From assembly GCA_022315425.1 (NCBI GenBank), contig JAIUPT010000030.1, positions 434,001-498,000 on the forward strand: a stretch of DNA of 64,000 nt, given 5' to 3'. The notes under the pieces are model-generated. The model searched no databases. It saw nothing but the letters and a program-made list of their open reading frames with translations, and was not told the DNA's origin. This stretch comes from Pseudevernia furfuracea (lineage: Eukaryota > Ascomycota > Lecanoromycetes > Lecanorales > Parmeliaceae). Positions 1 to 11,764 of this stretch are shown here, piece by piece (position 1 is the stretch's first letter; every line of letters starts with the position of its first letter). Made by a program: the position numbers and the translations under genes.

Positions 1-1
1 T

Positions 2-1015
2 CTACCTCTGCTCTCAGCTGGACTAGTCTCGATTGCGTCCAGGAAAGCTGGCACAGAGATCTTGCCAAATGAGGTGCTTGACCTAGCTACACTAGCCAGC
101 CTGCCATCTAGTAAAGAGTCCTTAAGCAATGCGGGCTCATTTCTCGGCGAAGTTGCCCGATGTTGTGATGAAGCAGGATCAGATGATGGCTTCCGCTTCT
201 TACAGGTCACGGTTCAAGACCTAATTTCTATCGCCACTTCAGACATCTACGATAAGCCCACGCGAAAATTCTGTAGCGGTATCGCTCATGCTGCAGCCTT
301 TGCATTCTCCGAAGATACAGGTCAGCCCAAACACCTTGATTGGGCTTTAGATATGGAGGGTACAATCACACACACGGCCGACGAATCACCTGAGGTAGTC
401 GTACACAAGACCCCAGCTCGAGCTGTCATGCGGAACAGAAGTGGATATAAATGGGAGGAGGGCATATGCGAATGGATCGCGAAGACTCCAGCTTTGCCAT
501 TGCAACCGCCTATCACTTTCGATAATGTCGATCATCACAGCACCTACGGGGAGGCACCGAAGTTGACGCTAGCTTTGCCTCTTCTATCGGGAGATTCACC
601 TTGCGTCACAAACCGGCGGCTTCCTCGGCCAAAACGTAAACGTGGAGGGCGAGGAGCTTCCTGTGAGAATAGAAACGTGAAAGGAAGCTGTGGCAGTTCT
701 TATTCATCGGAGAAGCTACTTTTCGTCAGGGTCCTCTCACGTCCTCAGAAGATCCCTCACCCACGATCGCTCTTAAAAGTGGACGCCATATATGACTTCG
801 ATGAGCTCTCCACGCCAGAATCATCACAAGAAAAGCCTGTTGCGCTGCGAGAAATACCAAATCTATCATCTGGTGTCAAAAGGAAGCATTCCGGAGGAAA
901 GCATAACAACAAAGTCATCGGAAGCTGTAATTTGGATATGCTGCCGAGGAAAACGCATCACCCGGATACGGAGACTTTTTGGCAAGATACGGACGATGAG
1001 TTGAGCTTCTCATGA
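2..1015 (+). CDS. Unknown conserved-looking protein, 5'-truncated by window edge
   Basis: The frame is open from base 2 to a TGA at 1013-1015, so this is the C-terminal 337 residues of a longer protein whose start lies outside the window. The first ATG-like codon inside (TTG at 62) is not a credible start. The visible part has an ordered stretch with 'YKWEEGICEWIAKTP', then a basic low-complexity tail (RPKRKRGGRG; VKRKHSGGKHNNK) that looks like a nuclear localisation region, and an acidic end (DTDDELSFS). I do not recognise a family. Composition suggests a nuclear, largely disordered protein; this is inference. Confidence 0.6.
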   Translation, partial: LPLLSAGLVSIASRKAGTEILPNEVLDLATLASLPSSKESLSNAGSFLGEVARCCDEAGSDDGFRFLQVTVQDLISIATSDIYDKPTRKFCSGIAHAAAFAFSEDTGQPKHLDWALDMEGTITHTADESPEVVVHKTPARAVMRNRSGYKWEEGICEWIAKTPALPLQPPITFDNVDHHSTYGEAPKLTLALPLLSGDSPCVTNRRLPRPKRKRGGRGASCENRNVKGSCGSSYSSEKLLFVRVLSRPQKIPHPRSLLKVDAIYDFDELSTPESSQEKPVALREIPNLSSGVKRKHSGGKHNNKVIGSCNLDMLPRKTHHPDTETFWQDTDDELSFS

Positions 1016-2356
1016 AACTCGCAGTGCCTGATGCCTGTGGCGTTGTTGGGTTCTGTGCGATGTGTTGCGATGTCCACTAGTAGTAAGACCGATAGGTATC
1101 AACGTGATGACTTCTAGATAGTCGTCGACGCTCTTGAGGTCTTCAAGAAATCAAGCTCGCAACCATGTTCGCGACAAGGTCAAAAGCCTAGATATTTTCA
1201 GGAGGTGGTTCAGTGCAAATGGGCCTATCGCAATCAAGGATTGACCTGCAGGAAGGGAGGTTCCGCCCGGGCGCTAGGGCTGGTCTAGGGGGTGTCTAGG
1301 GGTTGTATACTTCATCTTGGGACGTCGAGTCCCTGATTATCGACCATTGCAGGCAAAATGGACCGACAACAGATTACCAGCCGCCTTAGGGTCAAGGCTG
1401 CAGATATCTTCTGGTTTCTTTTCTTATGGTACTTCTCTTACACCTCCTCCGTCGCTCTTTCAACCCCTTTCCTGGCCTACGACGCAAGCGAGTCCGCACC
1501 ACCCTTCATTTCAAACACACGAGACGCTCTCCCTAGCGTTATACTGAATTAGATGCCCCTCTTGTCGTTTCACTTCTCGGACAACTCGTAGACAGTCCAG
1601 ACTAGACGCCTGTTTTTTCATCGCACTTCTTACCTCAAGAGTATCCTTCCGAGCTCCCTTATCTCCGCTATTACATGCCCACTAATGCCTTATGAATAGG
1701 GCTAGAAGCTTTCTTGAAGCAACGCTCCTTATATTTATAAGACAGACCTGCGGCCGCGGGTCAGATGATGTTCACACTTTTGGGGTGTGTTTGTTATTGC
1801 AATTTCGAGGAATAAAGCTGGTCTTTTGTCGAAGTTGAATTGAAGGCCTTTCATTGGACTCTACCGCCACTGACGAGGAAACGTCGTCGCCTACTATCTA
1901 CTATTTGCTCCTTACGCCTACTTGCAGCTAACACTCACAGCCCTCAACCTCTGCCGGCCCCAGATAGCAGAGACAATCAAGGTCTCACTCTCTCACAAAG
2001 CACCGATACTTACGGTAGTCGCCCCTCGAGTAGCCAGCAGTCCGCTCATGGTCGTAGTGGGAGATTGTTAACTGAAAGGATTCTATCGCCAGAAGCCCTC
2101 ATCCATATATTCGTGACCCAAGAAAGCAACTAGCCGCTACGGTGCAAGGTCCTCAACACTGTCGAAACATACCGCTGCGCAAGGGCGGTTGCCATTGAAC
2201 AGCCGCATATGCAAGGTTCTCCGAAGAGCTACCTGAAAACCACCACCACTATCTGGGGCTTTTTCCCTGGCAAGCTACCTCCACCACAGGAGGTCACCAG
2301 GCGTTTTCTCGAAAGAAAGTATCATTCAAACTTCTTTTCCCTCAACCTGTCCCAGG
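1016..2356. other. Intergenic, upstream of ferric reductase
   Basis: No credible gene seen in 1.34 kb. Short open frames at 1317-1547 and 1840-2133 start at non-ATG codons, have no recognisable content and are probably chance. The stretch should contain the ferric reductase promoter. A few GATA cores are present, but I see no clear iron-regulator (SreA-type) palindrome. Confidence 0.5.
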
Positions 2357-4192
2357 ATGGGTGGAATTGATCCGCCAGCTGTGGCTGCAGCCATCGCGGT
2401 CAATAACATGCTGTTCTCGTATTACATGTTGACTACTCTTGGAGCAATCGTTATCAGCATGTTCATCTATCGAGTCGCCACGCATTCAGTGAAGTATATC
2501 CGAACTCTGACATGCCTCAAAAACGATAATCAACAATATTTCAAGATGTCCAACCCTAAATTTGGCTGGATCAAACAGCATCTCCTCTATGCGCCGTTAC
2601 TTCGCCGTCGTCATCAAAAGCAGATGCGAATCGGACCCGTGGAAACAGGTATCCTACCGACACGGTTCCAGAGTATACTACTTGCCGGAATTATCATTAT
2701 GAACGTCGTCCTCTCGGCCTACGGTATTGAGTGGAATGGACCCATAATCACCAAGCTGGAGCACCTTCGTAATCGCTCCGGTACTCTTGCAGTGGTCAAT
2801 ATGATCCCATTGGTAATCATGGCTGGCCGGAACAACCCACTAATTGGCTGGCTAAACATATCGTTCGATACATTCAATCTGATGCACCGCTGGTTTGGTC
2901 GCATCGTCGCCTCTCTTGCTGTCTCTCACGGTGTAGTAGAAACAATGGCGATTGTTATTAGAGGCGAGAAGACTCATACCCCTGGATGGGAGTCGTTCTC
3001 AGGGACTTTGAAGGAGGTCAGGTTCATCACATTTGGATTTGTAGTGAGTCACGGCCAGCAATCACCTCTCGTCTAATCTTCCCAATTGTGCTGATAGGTG
3101 GAACAGGCGCTCGTCGCAATGTGCACCATAATCCTGACGAGCTGGACGGCTTTCCGCCACGCTTTCTACGAGACTTTCTTGCACATCCACATCGCTCTAG
3201 TATCTCTAACCATGGCCGCTCTATGGATCCATCTGGATGGACTCCAGCAGATGACATACCTGAAAGCCGTCATCTCAATTTGGGTCATCGAACGTCTCAT
3301 CCGCCTCTCCTCCCTCATCTACCGCAACGTCGGCCGCGGCGGCACCAACGCTGATATCGAAGTCCTCCCAGGCGACGCCATGCGCATCACCCTCCGTCTC
3401 GCCCGCCCCTGGACCTTTAAACCAGGCCAACACATTTTTCTTACCATACCCTCCGTCGGCCTCTGGACCTCCCACCCCTTTTCCATCGCCTGGTCCGACG
3501 CCCCTCCCCAACACCTCCGCCCCCGAGACCTCGAAATAGGAGTCCGTACCTCCCAAACCACCGCTCAAACCACCGACACCCTCGCCCTACCCCAAACATC
3601 CGTCTCCCTAATCATCCGCCGCCGCGCCGGCTTCACCGAACATCTCTACCGCAAAGCACTCGATACCCTCAACCACCGGACCTCCCTCCCCGCTCTCGTC
3701 GAAGGCCCCTACGGAGCCACGCAAATCCTCCACTCCTACGGCACCGTGATGCTCTTCGCTGCTGGCGTCGGCATAACGCACAGCGTGCCCTTTGTGCGGG
3801 ACCTCCTCGCGGGCTACGCCTCGGGCACCGTCGCCGCGCGGCGCGTCGTCTTGATCTGGATCGTCCGAGCGCCCGAACACCTCGAGTGGATACGGCCTTG
3901 GATGACGACCACCCTCTCCATGCCGGGCCGACGCGACGTGTTACGCATCCAGCTGTTCGTGACGAGGCCGCGGAGCACCAAGGAGATTCATAGCCCGAGT
4001 TCGACGGTGCAGATGTTTCCCGGCAAACCGAACGTGGATGCGTTGGTGGAGATGGAGTCGAGGGAGCAGGTGGGCGCGATGGGGGTTTCCGTCTGTGGGC
4101 CCGGGGGGCTGGGGGATGACGTTAGGGCCGCGGTGAGGCGGATGCAGGGGGGTAGGAACGTGGATTTTTCGGACGAGGGGTTCGGGTGGTGA
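2357..4192 (+). CDS. Ferric-chelate reductase, FRE/NADPH oxidase family
   Basis: Two exons, 2357-3043 and 3098-4192, with a 54-bp GTGAGT...AG intron, give 593 aa. The protein is a plasma-membrane flavocytochrome passing electrons from NADPH through FAD and two hemes to extracellular ferric chelates. The N-terminal half is multi-spanning. Two H-x13-H pairs, H177/H191 (HRWFGR motif) and H260/H274, are the expected bis-heme ligands. The cytosolic half shows FAD-binding KPGQHIFLTIPS and HPFSIAW, then EGPYG, the NADPH motif FAAGVGITHS and the C-terminal SVCGPGGLG. Length suits the shorter fungal FREs. The second exon is markedly richer in C and G at third positions than the first. The exact substrate (iron or copper) cannot be told from sequence. 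Confidence 0.93.
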
Positions 4193-5158
4193 TCGGTCGT
4201 AGCGAGAGTTGTTGTTGTCTCCTTCTATACACAATGAGTCTTATTCATATTGGCGGTTCGTTCCTAACTTGCAAGTCAGTGAGATTGGAACAGCAGAAGG
4301 GGGGATCGATCGATCAATTCGATGGCAGATGTTTTCTTTCCTACTCTACTTATCCTACCTATATATATCCTGTACTCCAGACGAGACGAACGCTTCGCTT
4401 TGATCTGAAAAAAAAAAAGAAAAAGGAAGGATCCGGTGAATGCCTACATTACATACCTATAAAAGAGAGAGAGCCTAGTCCATGATGCCCCCCAAAAATA
4501 ACCCACTAACAGAAAAAAAAAAGGGGGGAGGGAGGGAATGGATTCATTCGGATCGGCGAGCGTTGCCTTTTTTTTTTCCTTGCACGGATGATGTCGAGGC
4601 AACGCGGCAACTGCAGAAATGGTAACTCACACATTGTTATGTATCACGACACTGCCTCTTCTCCTTCTTCTTCTTCCTTGTCCCATCTCTTGAAGCTGTC
4701 GAACTTGGTGTGGAAGGGGGATAACTGTCTTGCTGTACCGCTACATGTCACCCTCAAACCAAACGTCATTTGGCTATGGAGGAGACAGTATCGTGTAGAG
4801 AATGGAGGACATTTCTGCCCTCGTCTCAGTTGCTTCTTTCATAAACTATATACGACAGCCGCGACCTCGCTGGCTATATTGAATGTAATCGTGGTTGTCC
4901 ACTAGGAGTAGAGATATAAAAGTAGTGTAGTCGTGGGGTATTTCGTGTTACAACAGGATTACACCACCCCCGAATGCAGGGGGTACTGTCAACTGTATTA
5001 AAAGCAGACCCAGAGAACCCATGACCGACCGAGCTGAAACGACAACCGACGTATGTATTTTCAACAGTCGTGCGTGCTCAAAGTCCGCGTCACCTCCCAT
5101 CCATCATCCTTCCTCCCCAGGTTCCAGTCCAGGTTCAAAACGCCAAAATCCTGTTTGA
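4193..5158. other. Intergenic between convergent genes
   Basis: This is the 3' flank of the ferric reductase and of the Stb3 homologue, which converge here. It holds A-rich runs near 4407-4425 and 4511-4525 and a T run near 4568. The short frames show no family signal. Confidence 0.5.
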
Positions 5159-6400
5159 TCACACACTGCTGAGCTTCAGTAACGCCTCCACAGCCTCCCT
5201 ATCCTGGGCGTCGCTGCCTTCCAGCATAGGCGAGAATCCCATCAAAGCATGAGCAGCTTGCTGCTGCTGCTGCTGTCTATTATTATATATTATTCTATTT
5301 GTAGTCGGCATACTCTTTGCTGTTGTAGCTGGTGGCCGTCCAGCTGCTCCTCTGCCTCTGCTCTTTGGATTAACCCGCTGAGCGTATCGTTGATGGTTCG
5401 TAGGGATCAGGCCGCCGCTTAACGGGTATGAGCCTTGCCGTAACGCAGCGGCGCCGATCGAGGCCCAGTCCTCTTCGTCGGTGACATCGCCGAGGTCGTA
5501 GTCCGGTATTTGCCTCGTGTTCGGAGGAGAAGATGAGGAACACGAGTCATCCAAGCCGTCGAGGGACATCTTGTCTGCTTCGTGTTCCAGCATGCTGACG
5601 TCTTCCATTGGGGTGTCATACTCCCTCTCCGCATCATAAGAGGTAGCGAAAGTCTGATTTCGCGTCCGGCCTTGCCGCGTGCTGGTGACTGGTATGCAGA
5701 GACTGCCTTGGGGGTATGGCGCTTGGTGTTGCCGAGCTTCTCGGCCTTCTCGGGAGGCTTGTCCGCGTCTCCGAGCATCCCATCTGCCCCAGCCGACTTT
5801 TTCAAACATTACATTCCCATCGATACCACCCTGCTGGCCGTCGCTGCCACGGCCTTCTAGGGCTCCCACTACCAGTCTTCTTGCTTTCGCGGGAGGAATG
5901 CCCGAGAAGCCTGGGACGGAGGTGGTCAAGTAGCCCATGACGTGACGGATGGCGAGAGGACCGTTTTCGAGGAGGATCACGGGAAGGTGGTGCTTGGCAA
6001 GTAGACCCGGGGTGATGGCTCCAGCGGCATCCAAGTCATCGAACTTGCTGAGACCGCGAGCAGTGAGACCACGCTGAGGGATGTCTTGGGCCTTGGCATG
6101 CTCGACAGCGTCTTCAAGATCGATGTCGGAGTCGACATGGGTGGGAGCAGGAGGAGTGAGAGGTCCAGTAGAAGCGCGGCCCTTGTAGGCCTGGGGAGGA
6201 AGGGAAGGAGAGATGGAGTTGGGAGGAGTAGGAAGACCGGCGTTATGCTTCTTGACGGGCAAGGATCTCGCGGCCACGGTAGCGAAGCTGTCCTTGCCGG
6301 CCCAGAAGTTGTCACGCGGCTTGAGGATATCGACGGACTCCGTCATTCCAGCCAAGGCCAAAGCGATGCTAGAGTTGGTGTTGGTACTGGTAGGAGCCAT
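5159..6400 (-). CDS. stb3: Sin3-binding protein Stb3 homologue
   Basis: Single-exon 413-aa protein with ATG at 6400-6398. The diagnostic block is residues ~137-215: KHHLPVILLENGPLAIRHVM, then TTSVPGFSGIPPAKARRLVV and FEKVGWGRWDAR, the Sin3-binding/Stb3 domain that in yeast binds the ribosomal RNA processing element (RRPE) and recruits the Sin3-Rpd3 deacetylase to growth genes. The N-terminus carries a short conserved segment (ESVDILKPRDNFWAGKDSF) and Pro-rich TPP motifs (LPTPPNS, PLTPPAP), likely phosphosites. The C-terminal third is acidic (DVTDEEDW), then has a polyglutamine run (genomic CTG/TTG repeats near 5254-5275) and MGFSPML. Expected role: nutrient-dependent repression of ribosome biogenesis. 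The stretch around residues 215-260 is weakly conserved. Confidence 0.9.
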   Translation of the reverse strand: MAPTSTNTNSSIALALAGMTESVDILKPRDNFWAGKDSFATVAARSLPVKKHNAGLPTPPNSISPSLPPQAYKGRASTGPLTPPAPTHVDSDIDLEDAVEHAKAQDIPQRGLTARGLSKFDDLDAAGAITPGLLAKHHLPVILLENGPLAIRHVMGYLTTSVPGFSGIPPAKARRLVVGALEGRGSDGQQGGIDGNVMFEKVGWGRWDARRRGQASREGREARQHQAPYPQGSLCIPVTSTRQGRTRNQTFATSYDAEREYDTPMEDVSMLEHEADKMSLDGLDDSCSSSSPPNTRQIPDYDLGDVTDEEDWASIGAAALRQGSYPLSGGLIPTNHQRYAQRVNPKSRGRGAAGRPPATTAKSMPTTNRIIYNNRQQQQQQAAHALMGFSPMLEGSDAQDREAVEALLKLSSV

Positions 6401-7750
6401 GTGGTTGATGGGTTTGGGATGATTGTATCTCTGCTCGATGAGGGCGTGTGAGTCAGCTTCGGTGTTGATGGAATTGGGCGGAAGATAAGATGGACGTGGT
6501 TGAATGATGAATGTGGTTGCAATGACGAGCGATGTCGGAATGAGTGGAATTACTCACAAGACACAAGCAAGGTCCGGTGACAATAAGACTTTGCTTATTG
6601 TGGTATAGTGTGCTGTGTTGATTGGAGCTGTAGCCCGGCCGATGATGTGCGAAGGCGAATTGGAGGATTGTTTGCGAAGCTGGAAGTGTTTTGTGTTTTG
6701 ATGCTGTATTGATGGTTGATGAAGTTAGAAGATATTTTGATTTTTTTGAAAGCGGGGATTCAAGTGTAGGTACCTGCTGCAGGTGCGACTGCTTGTTTGT
6801 GAAGCTGTGTGTCCTGTGATTAGTTGAGAGGATGGAGGCGTCAGTCGCGAATGATTTGGGAGGCAGCTGCAACGTGGAGCGCCGGAAGGGCCCTAATCCT
6901 AAGCTACTTTCCTACTCTAAACTGACCGGGATCAACAGCAGCTCCGCTATTTCACTACTTATGCGTTTTACACCCCTTGTGCAACATGAATGCGAAAAGA
7001 AATAACCAAATCTTTTTATTCTTTTTATTTTCACCTCTGCAAGCAATCAACAATTTCTACATTATTACTATTATTATTATTATTATCATCATCATTACGC
7101 TACTTATTTCTTTTCGCATTCAATCACACTGATATTCCTATTATTTGCGTACCCACCCCCACAAAAAAGAAAAAGAAAAAACCCCTTGATTCCCCATTCG
7201 TCAGAACACCGCTGTCATCCCTCGGTACCTTAGTGGCCCCTCCGATAGGAACATCTCGGTGATACTTTTATCGAGCAAAATAATGCTTGGCTTGAACCCT
7301 CAGTAATAATAATAGGAATGCTGATCGCTGCTTTTCGCTACCTGGGACTCTCTGCTCCAAACTGTTTTGGACTGTTTGACACGGCTATTTTGCATGGGAA
7401 GCTTATCAAGCGAAGATTATGCAAGACACTGGATCGTCTCGCATCAAAAGCCATGCTAATAAATAAGCCCGCTGATCTTGCCGAGACCGCCAGCATTCCA
7501 ACAAAAACATCCCGCTCCCATAGGTAGGAAAGGCTTCAGTCAAAAGTGGAAGCTACCCGGACTGGGGAGGTTGACCGGATGTGTGAACATCCTTGCCAAT
7601 CAGGACTCATAAAAGCATCTAGACATCCGTACTGCATCATCCTTTGCGCATGCTATCTGTTATTGACAATGCCCATGAAGAGAATAGAACTTCTCCCAAA
7701 ATATGCCTACCGTCGATGAACAGTCAAGTAAGAAAGGTAACCAGGCGATT
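6401..7750. other. Intergenic and 5' UTR of the Stb3 homologue
   Basis: Likely holds the Stb3 5' leader and promoter (6401-6900), then an AT-rich stretch with an ATT/ATC trinucleotide microsatellite at about 7055-7097 and an A-rich run near 7163-7180. The frames at 6453-6872 (-) and 7318-7527 (+) have no recognisable content. Confidence 0.5.
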
Positions 7751-10172
7751 CTACTTGAGCCGCCCACCCTTGAGAGTGCCCATAGTAAATACATCCTGAT
7801 CATCATCGCTGTTATCCCCGTTACCATTCGGTTGGGAGCCCCTCCGGTTCCTGCTGCCTTCCCGCTTCTCGTCTCCAAACAGCTGGACCCCTTTCCGTCG
7901 CCTATCTGAACTCTCGGATGAGAATGGCGACGCAGACACGAAGCCAGACTTTTGCTGATCTTCACCTAGTATCCAGGAAAAAGATGACTGAGCAAGCGCT
8001 GGTCGAGGCTGCGAAATCGGTGATAGACCAGAGGGCTTGGACGCACTACCGACCTTGGCTGTAGATGGAAGTGGTATGACCGGAGCGGCTGCCGATCGCT
8101 GGACAGAGGGATCCACAAATTCAACCGTGTGAATACCCTCGCTGGCACTCTTTTCATCAGTCGCTCCGTCCTTCTGAATCCGATACGATGGAAATACTGG
8201 ACTTGATGAAGTCAATACGGCGTCAGTTTCCGCAGGGCCATCGTGGTTTTTTTCCTCGGGCGAAAGATTCTCGGAAGGCAGTGGCATTGTCGAATTCTCA
8301 AGGTACACTTGTACGAATTGTACCTTTGCTATGGCTAAGCTCAAGGCATCTATCGTCGTCTCATTTAGCTTCGGGCTTATGTCTCTCTGCTGCGTCCAAA
8401 GTTCCTCCATGGCCTTCTCCAACAACTTTGCTAAGGATTTATTGCGTTCTTCCAAAGACTGAATCTTGGCAATCAAATCCTTTGGACTGTCGGAAACATT
8501 TTTGCCGCTGTCGAGGGACCACCGAGACTTCTCCGGTAGTCGCCTAGGCGAGTTATTGCCGGACTGGAGGCCTTGCACAGCGCCACGCAACGCTTTAGCC
8601 ACTCCCCACCTCTCACCTTGGTTGTAAACACCCTTGGCCGCTTCATGAATGATGCCTTCGATGCCACCCGAATTTTGCAGAATTTTACCGGGCGATAATC
8701 TCGGGCTCAAAGCCTTCTGGGAAGGCAGCGCCTTTTGAGCAGCTGTCTGCTCCGCCGTCCTTGCGCGTCTGACTTTCTTCGGAAGCTTGCGTGTCACTGT
8801 AGTCTCAGGTGCCCTCCTAGAGTACTTAGAGATGATGTGGTCACCTCCGTCAAGCAGGAGATTATCGCGGAGATATAAAGCATCTCCAACGAAAGTAGAT
8901 GGTCCGTAGGGAGCAGGGGGAACAGGATACCGTAGAAGTAGTGTCAACGCTGCAGAATAGTCTGCTTCAAGGACTAGTATAGTCAGCAACAATGATCTTC
9001 ATAGTCTGCCTTGGGGGGGAACCTACGCTGCCATCGGATACGCAAAAGCATGCTCACGGAGATCAGATCTACCAAATCCAGTGCTGGGTCTTCGGCAAAC
9101 AAAACGTCCCAAAGAGCAAGAACGTCTTCAAAGGGGAATTCTCTCCCAAATAGGAGTCGAACCCATCTGATCAAAAATATCTGCGGGAGAATCTCAATGG
9201 ATGTCAAATGCTCCGCAAGCTCAGGGTCCGCGTGGTGTAAAAAGTTCTCGTGTATACGCTTACTTCGCTCCACTATGGGCGAATTGTTGAGTAAGCCTGC
9301 CGTTGCCGGCTCATTGTTGCTGCCCATCTCGTAGAATGTCTTGACAGTCTGCATGATGGCCCCAAAAAGCGTGAAGGCATCATGTTCAACGTACCTATTG
9401 TCTAGAGATGCCAATGTCAGACCATCGAGGTCAGCGTGGTCCGGTCCAAGGCTTTGGGAATCGATGGCATCGCGTGAGACGACCCAGAGAATAGGCCCAA
9501 GGACCTCATGCATGCCTTGTCGGTAGCCAATATCTTGATTGAGCTTGCAATATATGAATAGAATATCAAGCAGCATGTTTTGAGTGTGCGGCTCCCGAAA
9601 GTATAGGTTCTCCGGCATACATCGCTCCACATCTTGAAATATTTCGGCTCGAAGCTCCTCATCCAGGCGTAGAATATTCCATGGAGACTTTCAAGGTCTT
9701 AGTGAGAGGTCAGACGACTTCGTTGGCGTCGTTGCTATCGACCGCAGAGCTGACGGACAGTGTGGCTTACCGTCTCGGTATCTGTCAAGGGGTCCTCGGC
9801 TGATAGGTCATCAGGGTTCTCGAATTTTTTGAGGAAATGCTCTCTCAGGGAGAGATATGCACTTCTGGAGTCGGAGAGCGTCTTGGCCCATGTCGACCTT
9901 TCCAGGCTCTTGAACAGAAGGAACGCCTGCAATCATCTTATTGTCAATCATGCCCTTGTCTTAAATACCAGGATCTCTTGCCTTCCAACATATCGACCGA
10001 AGCCCAATGACGCAAGGGCTATTCACGCTCTCTTCTTTAATGGCAAACCTGAGATCTGATAGGTTGGCTTTGTTGGCGAGAGTTGCTTCCCATCGAGTCC
10101 TTGTCCTGCATAAGCGGTCAGTTTCTCATATTGGAGCACAAATACTCACTTTGTCTCTGGGATAGGCCGCAT
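7751..10172 (-). CDS. TBC-domain Rab GTPase-activating protein (TBC1D5-like)
   Basis: Five exons: 10172-10150, 10105-9982, 9926-9771, 9687-9027, 8973-7751, giving 728 aa in frame. Introns are 44, 55, 83 and 53 bp; the second appears to be GC-AG (donor GCAAGA at 9981-9976). The N-terminus RWEATLANKANLSDLR and CVIGLRSICWKAFLLF is typical of TBC1D5-type proteins. The catalytic pair is present: arginine finger IFQDVER (R123) and glutamine finger GYRQGM (Q158). It should accelerate GTP hydrolysis by a Rab, probably in endosome/retromer or autophagy traffic (family inference). The C-terminal half has a coiled coil (ERNKSLAKLLEKAMEELWT) and disordered Ser-rich tails. The start at 10172 (MRPIPETK) is chosen because it joins by a consensus GTGAGT donor to the conserved RWEATL exon. 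Confidence 0.9.
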
Positions 10173-10387
10173 TCCTGCATGATACCAGATCTCAAGACAA
10201 GACTGCTCGAAGAGACCGGCACGTATGCAGTAGCAGTCACATGTTGGATTTTGTTGTGGGAGAGCAATCGTGGTCCAATCGTCATATCCTAACAGAGTGC
10301 GGCCCGAAGATCTGCCGGGTACCAGATAAATAATGATACCTCTAGATGTTATAGCACCCTTCTAAGCCGGGCGATGGACACTGAATC

Positions 10388-11764
10388 ATGTCATCTGACC
10401 TGTTGAAAGAGTTTAGGATACCAGAGGAGAATCCGTGGCGCGGAGTTACGAGCCAGAGCCGTGCAAACAAAGCCCCTGCGGATGAGGACGATTTTGGGGA
10501 TTTCGAGGACCCAGAGAATGAGGAACATGTCACACAGAATCACCAAAGTGCATCACCGCCTTCCGGCTCTGTCAGCTCTGTCAGTCATCCCGCAGCTTCG
10601 GGCTACGGTGCTAAAAACCCATTTTCAGTGGACCTTGAATACCTGCAGCCATCCACTCACTCATTTGGAATTGAGGTTCAAGATGCTATTATCAACGACG
10701 ATGACTGGGGAGACTTTTCTCAGCCGTCGGTCATGTTTGATGCCGACGTGGAAGCTATGAGGCAAAATGGAGAGGCAGATCAGACGTTGGTCGACCAGTG
10801 TAGATCTCAAGAGCCTACAAATGTCCTACTTCATTCAACGGATAGTAGGAAAGCGATTACTCCTACGTCTCTGGTCCCCGCTGTAACGGGAGCGAACGGT
10901 AGCCAAAGATCACAAGAATTTACGAAAGTTCAGCACCAATCCTCGAAAAACGATTCCAAGCGCAGAGTCAAAGCAACAAAAGCAACCAGTATTGAACAGA
11001 CGACCATTGATGACGAACCGTGGGATGATTTCGAAGCAGCAGAAGCGGCAAAGCATGGGCCAAGGTTCTCGAATGCTCCATCTTCGCGTACTTTCAAAAC
11101 AGCAGGAGCCTCGAACCTTGGGCCTCCGCCATCAAATATCCCACCACCATCCATTCTCCTCCCCGTTATCGGAACAATCCTGGGGTCTCTGGCCACAAAT
11201 CTGAAAATAGCTACATCGCATCAGCCCTTAGATCGGTCCAGGACACTCTCGCAGCTCCGCGCCTTACTCTCCACTATCCGAGCAGCAGCTCGCATCCTCG
11301 CCGGCCGCAAGCTCCGCTGGAAACGTGATATTCTCCTCTTTCAAAGCATGAAGATTGGACCGGCCCACTCTGGTAAAGCAGGTGGCATGAAGCTCGCGGG
11401 AGTGGACAAAGCTGAAAGCCGGCGCGAAGACCAAGAAGCTGCCGAAGTGCTGCAGGTTTGGAAGCAGCAAGCTGGGCCGTTGAGGTCTACGATTGTCGCC
11501 CTAAACGGCCAATTGCTGGAGACTGAGCGCTTCAAGATCTCTGAGATTGCGGAAGATATGCATATCCGACAAGGGAAACCTAGCGAGGGCATAGTGACTG
11601 CGCCCAAGTGTTGCTTCCTGTGTGGCATCAAAAGAGACGAGAGAGTGGCAAATGTAGATTTGGATGTAGAGGATAGCTTCGGAGAGTGGTGGGCCGAACA
11701 TTGGGGCCATGTGGACTGCGTCGCCTTTTGGGAGAACCACAAGGATTCTCTACGACAGCGTTGA
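10388..11764 (+). CDS. Acidic DF-motif protein, possible clathrin/AP-1 accessory
   Basis: Single-exon 458-aa protein. Three acidic aromatic motifs recur in the N-terminal half: DDFGDFED (residues ~35-42), DDDWGDFS and DEPWDDFEA. Such DDFxDF/WxxF peptides bind gamma-ear and GGA-ear domains of clathrin adaptors in known trafficking proteins. The middle is disordered. The C-terminal ~130 residues look folded (QVWKQQAGPLRSTIVALN; CCFLCGIKRDERV; EWWAEHWGHVDCVAFWE), with a CxxC...HxxxC arrangement that could bind zinc. I do not know a characterised member; the trafficking role is inferred from the motifs and, weakly, from the neighbouring RabGAP, whose start lies 215 bp away on the opposite strand, so the two share a divergent promoter. 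Confidence 0.75.
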   Translation: MSSDLLKEFRIPEENPWRGVTSQSRANKAPADEDDFGDFEDPENEEHVTQNHQSASPPSGSVSSVSHPAASGYGAKNPFSVDLEYLQPSTHSFGIEVQDAIINDDDWGDFSQPSVMFDADVEAMRQNGEADQTLVDQCRSQEPTNVLLHSTDSRKAITPTSLVPAVTGANGSQRSQEFTKVQHQSSKNDSKRRVKATKATSIEQTTIDDEPWDDFEAAEAAKHGPRFSNAPSSRTFKTAGASNLGPPPSNIPPPSILLPVIGTILGSLATNLKIATSHQPLDRSRTLSQLRALLSTIRAAARILAGRKLRWKRDILLFQSMKIGPAHSGKAGGMKLAGVDKAESRREDQEAAEVLQVWKQQAGPLRSTIVALNGQLLETERFKISEIAEDMHIRQGKPSEGIVTAPKCCFLCGIKRDERVANVDLDVEDSFGEWWAEHWGHVDCVAFWENHKDSLRQR

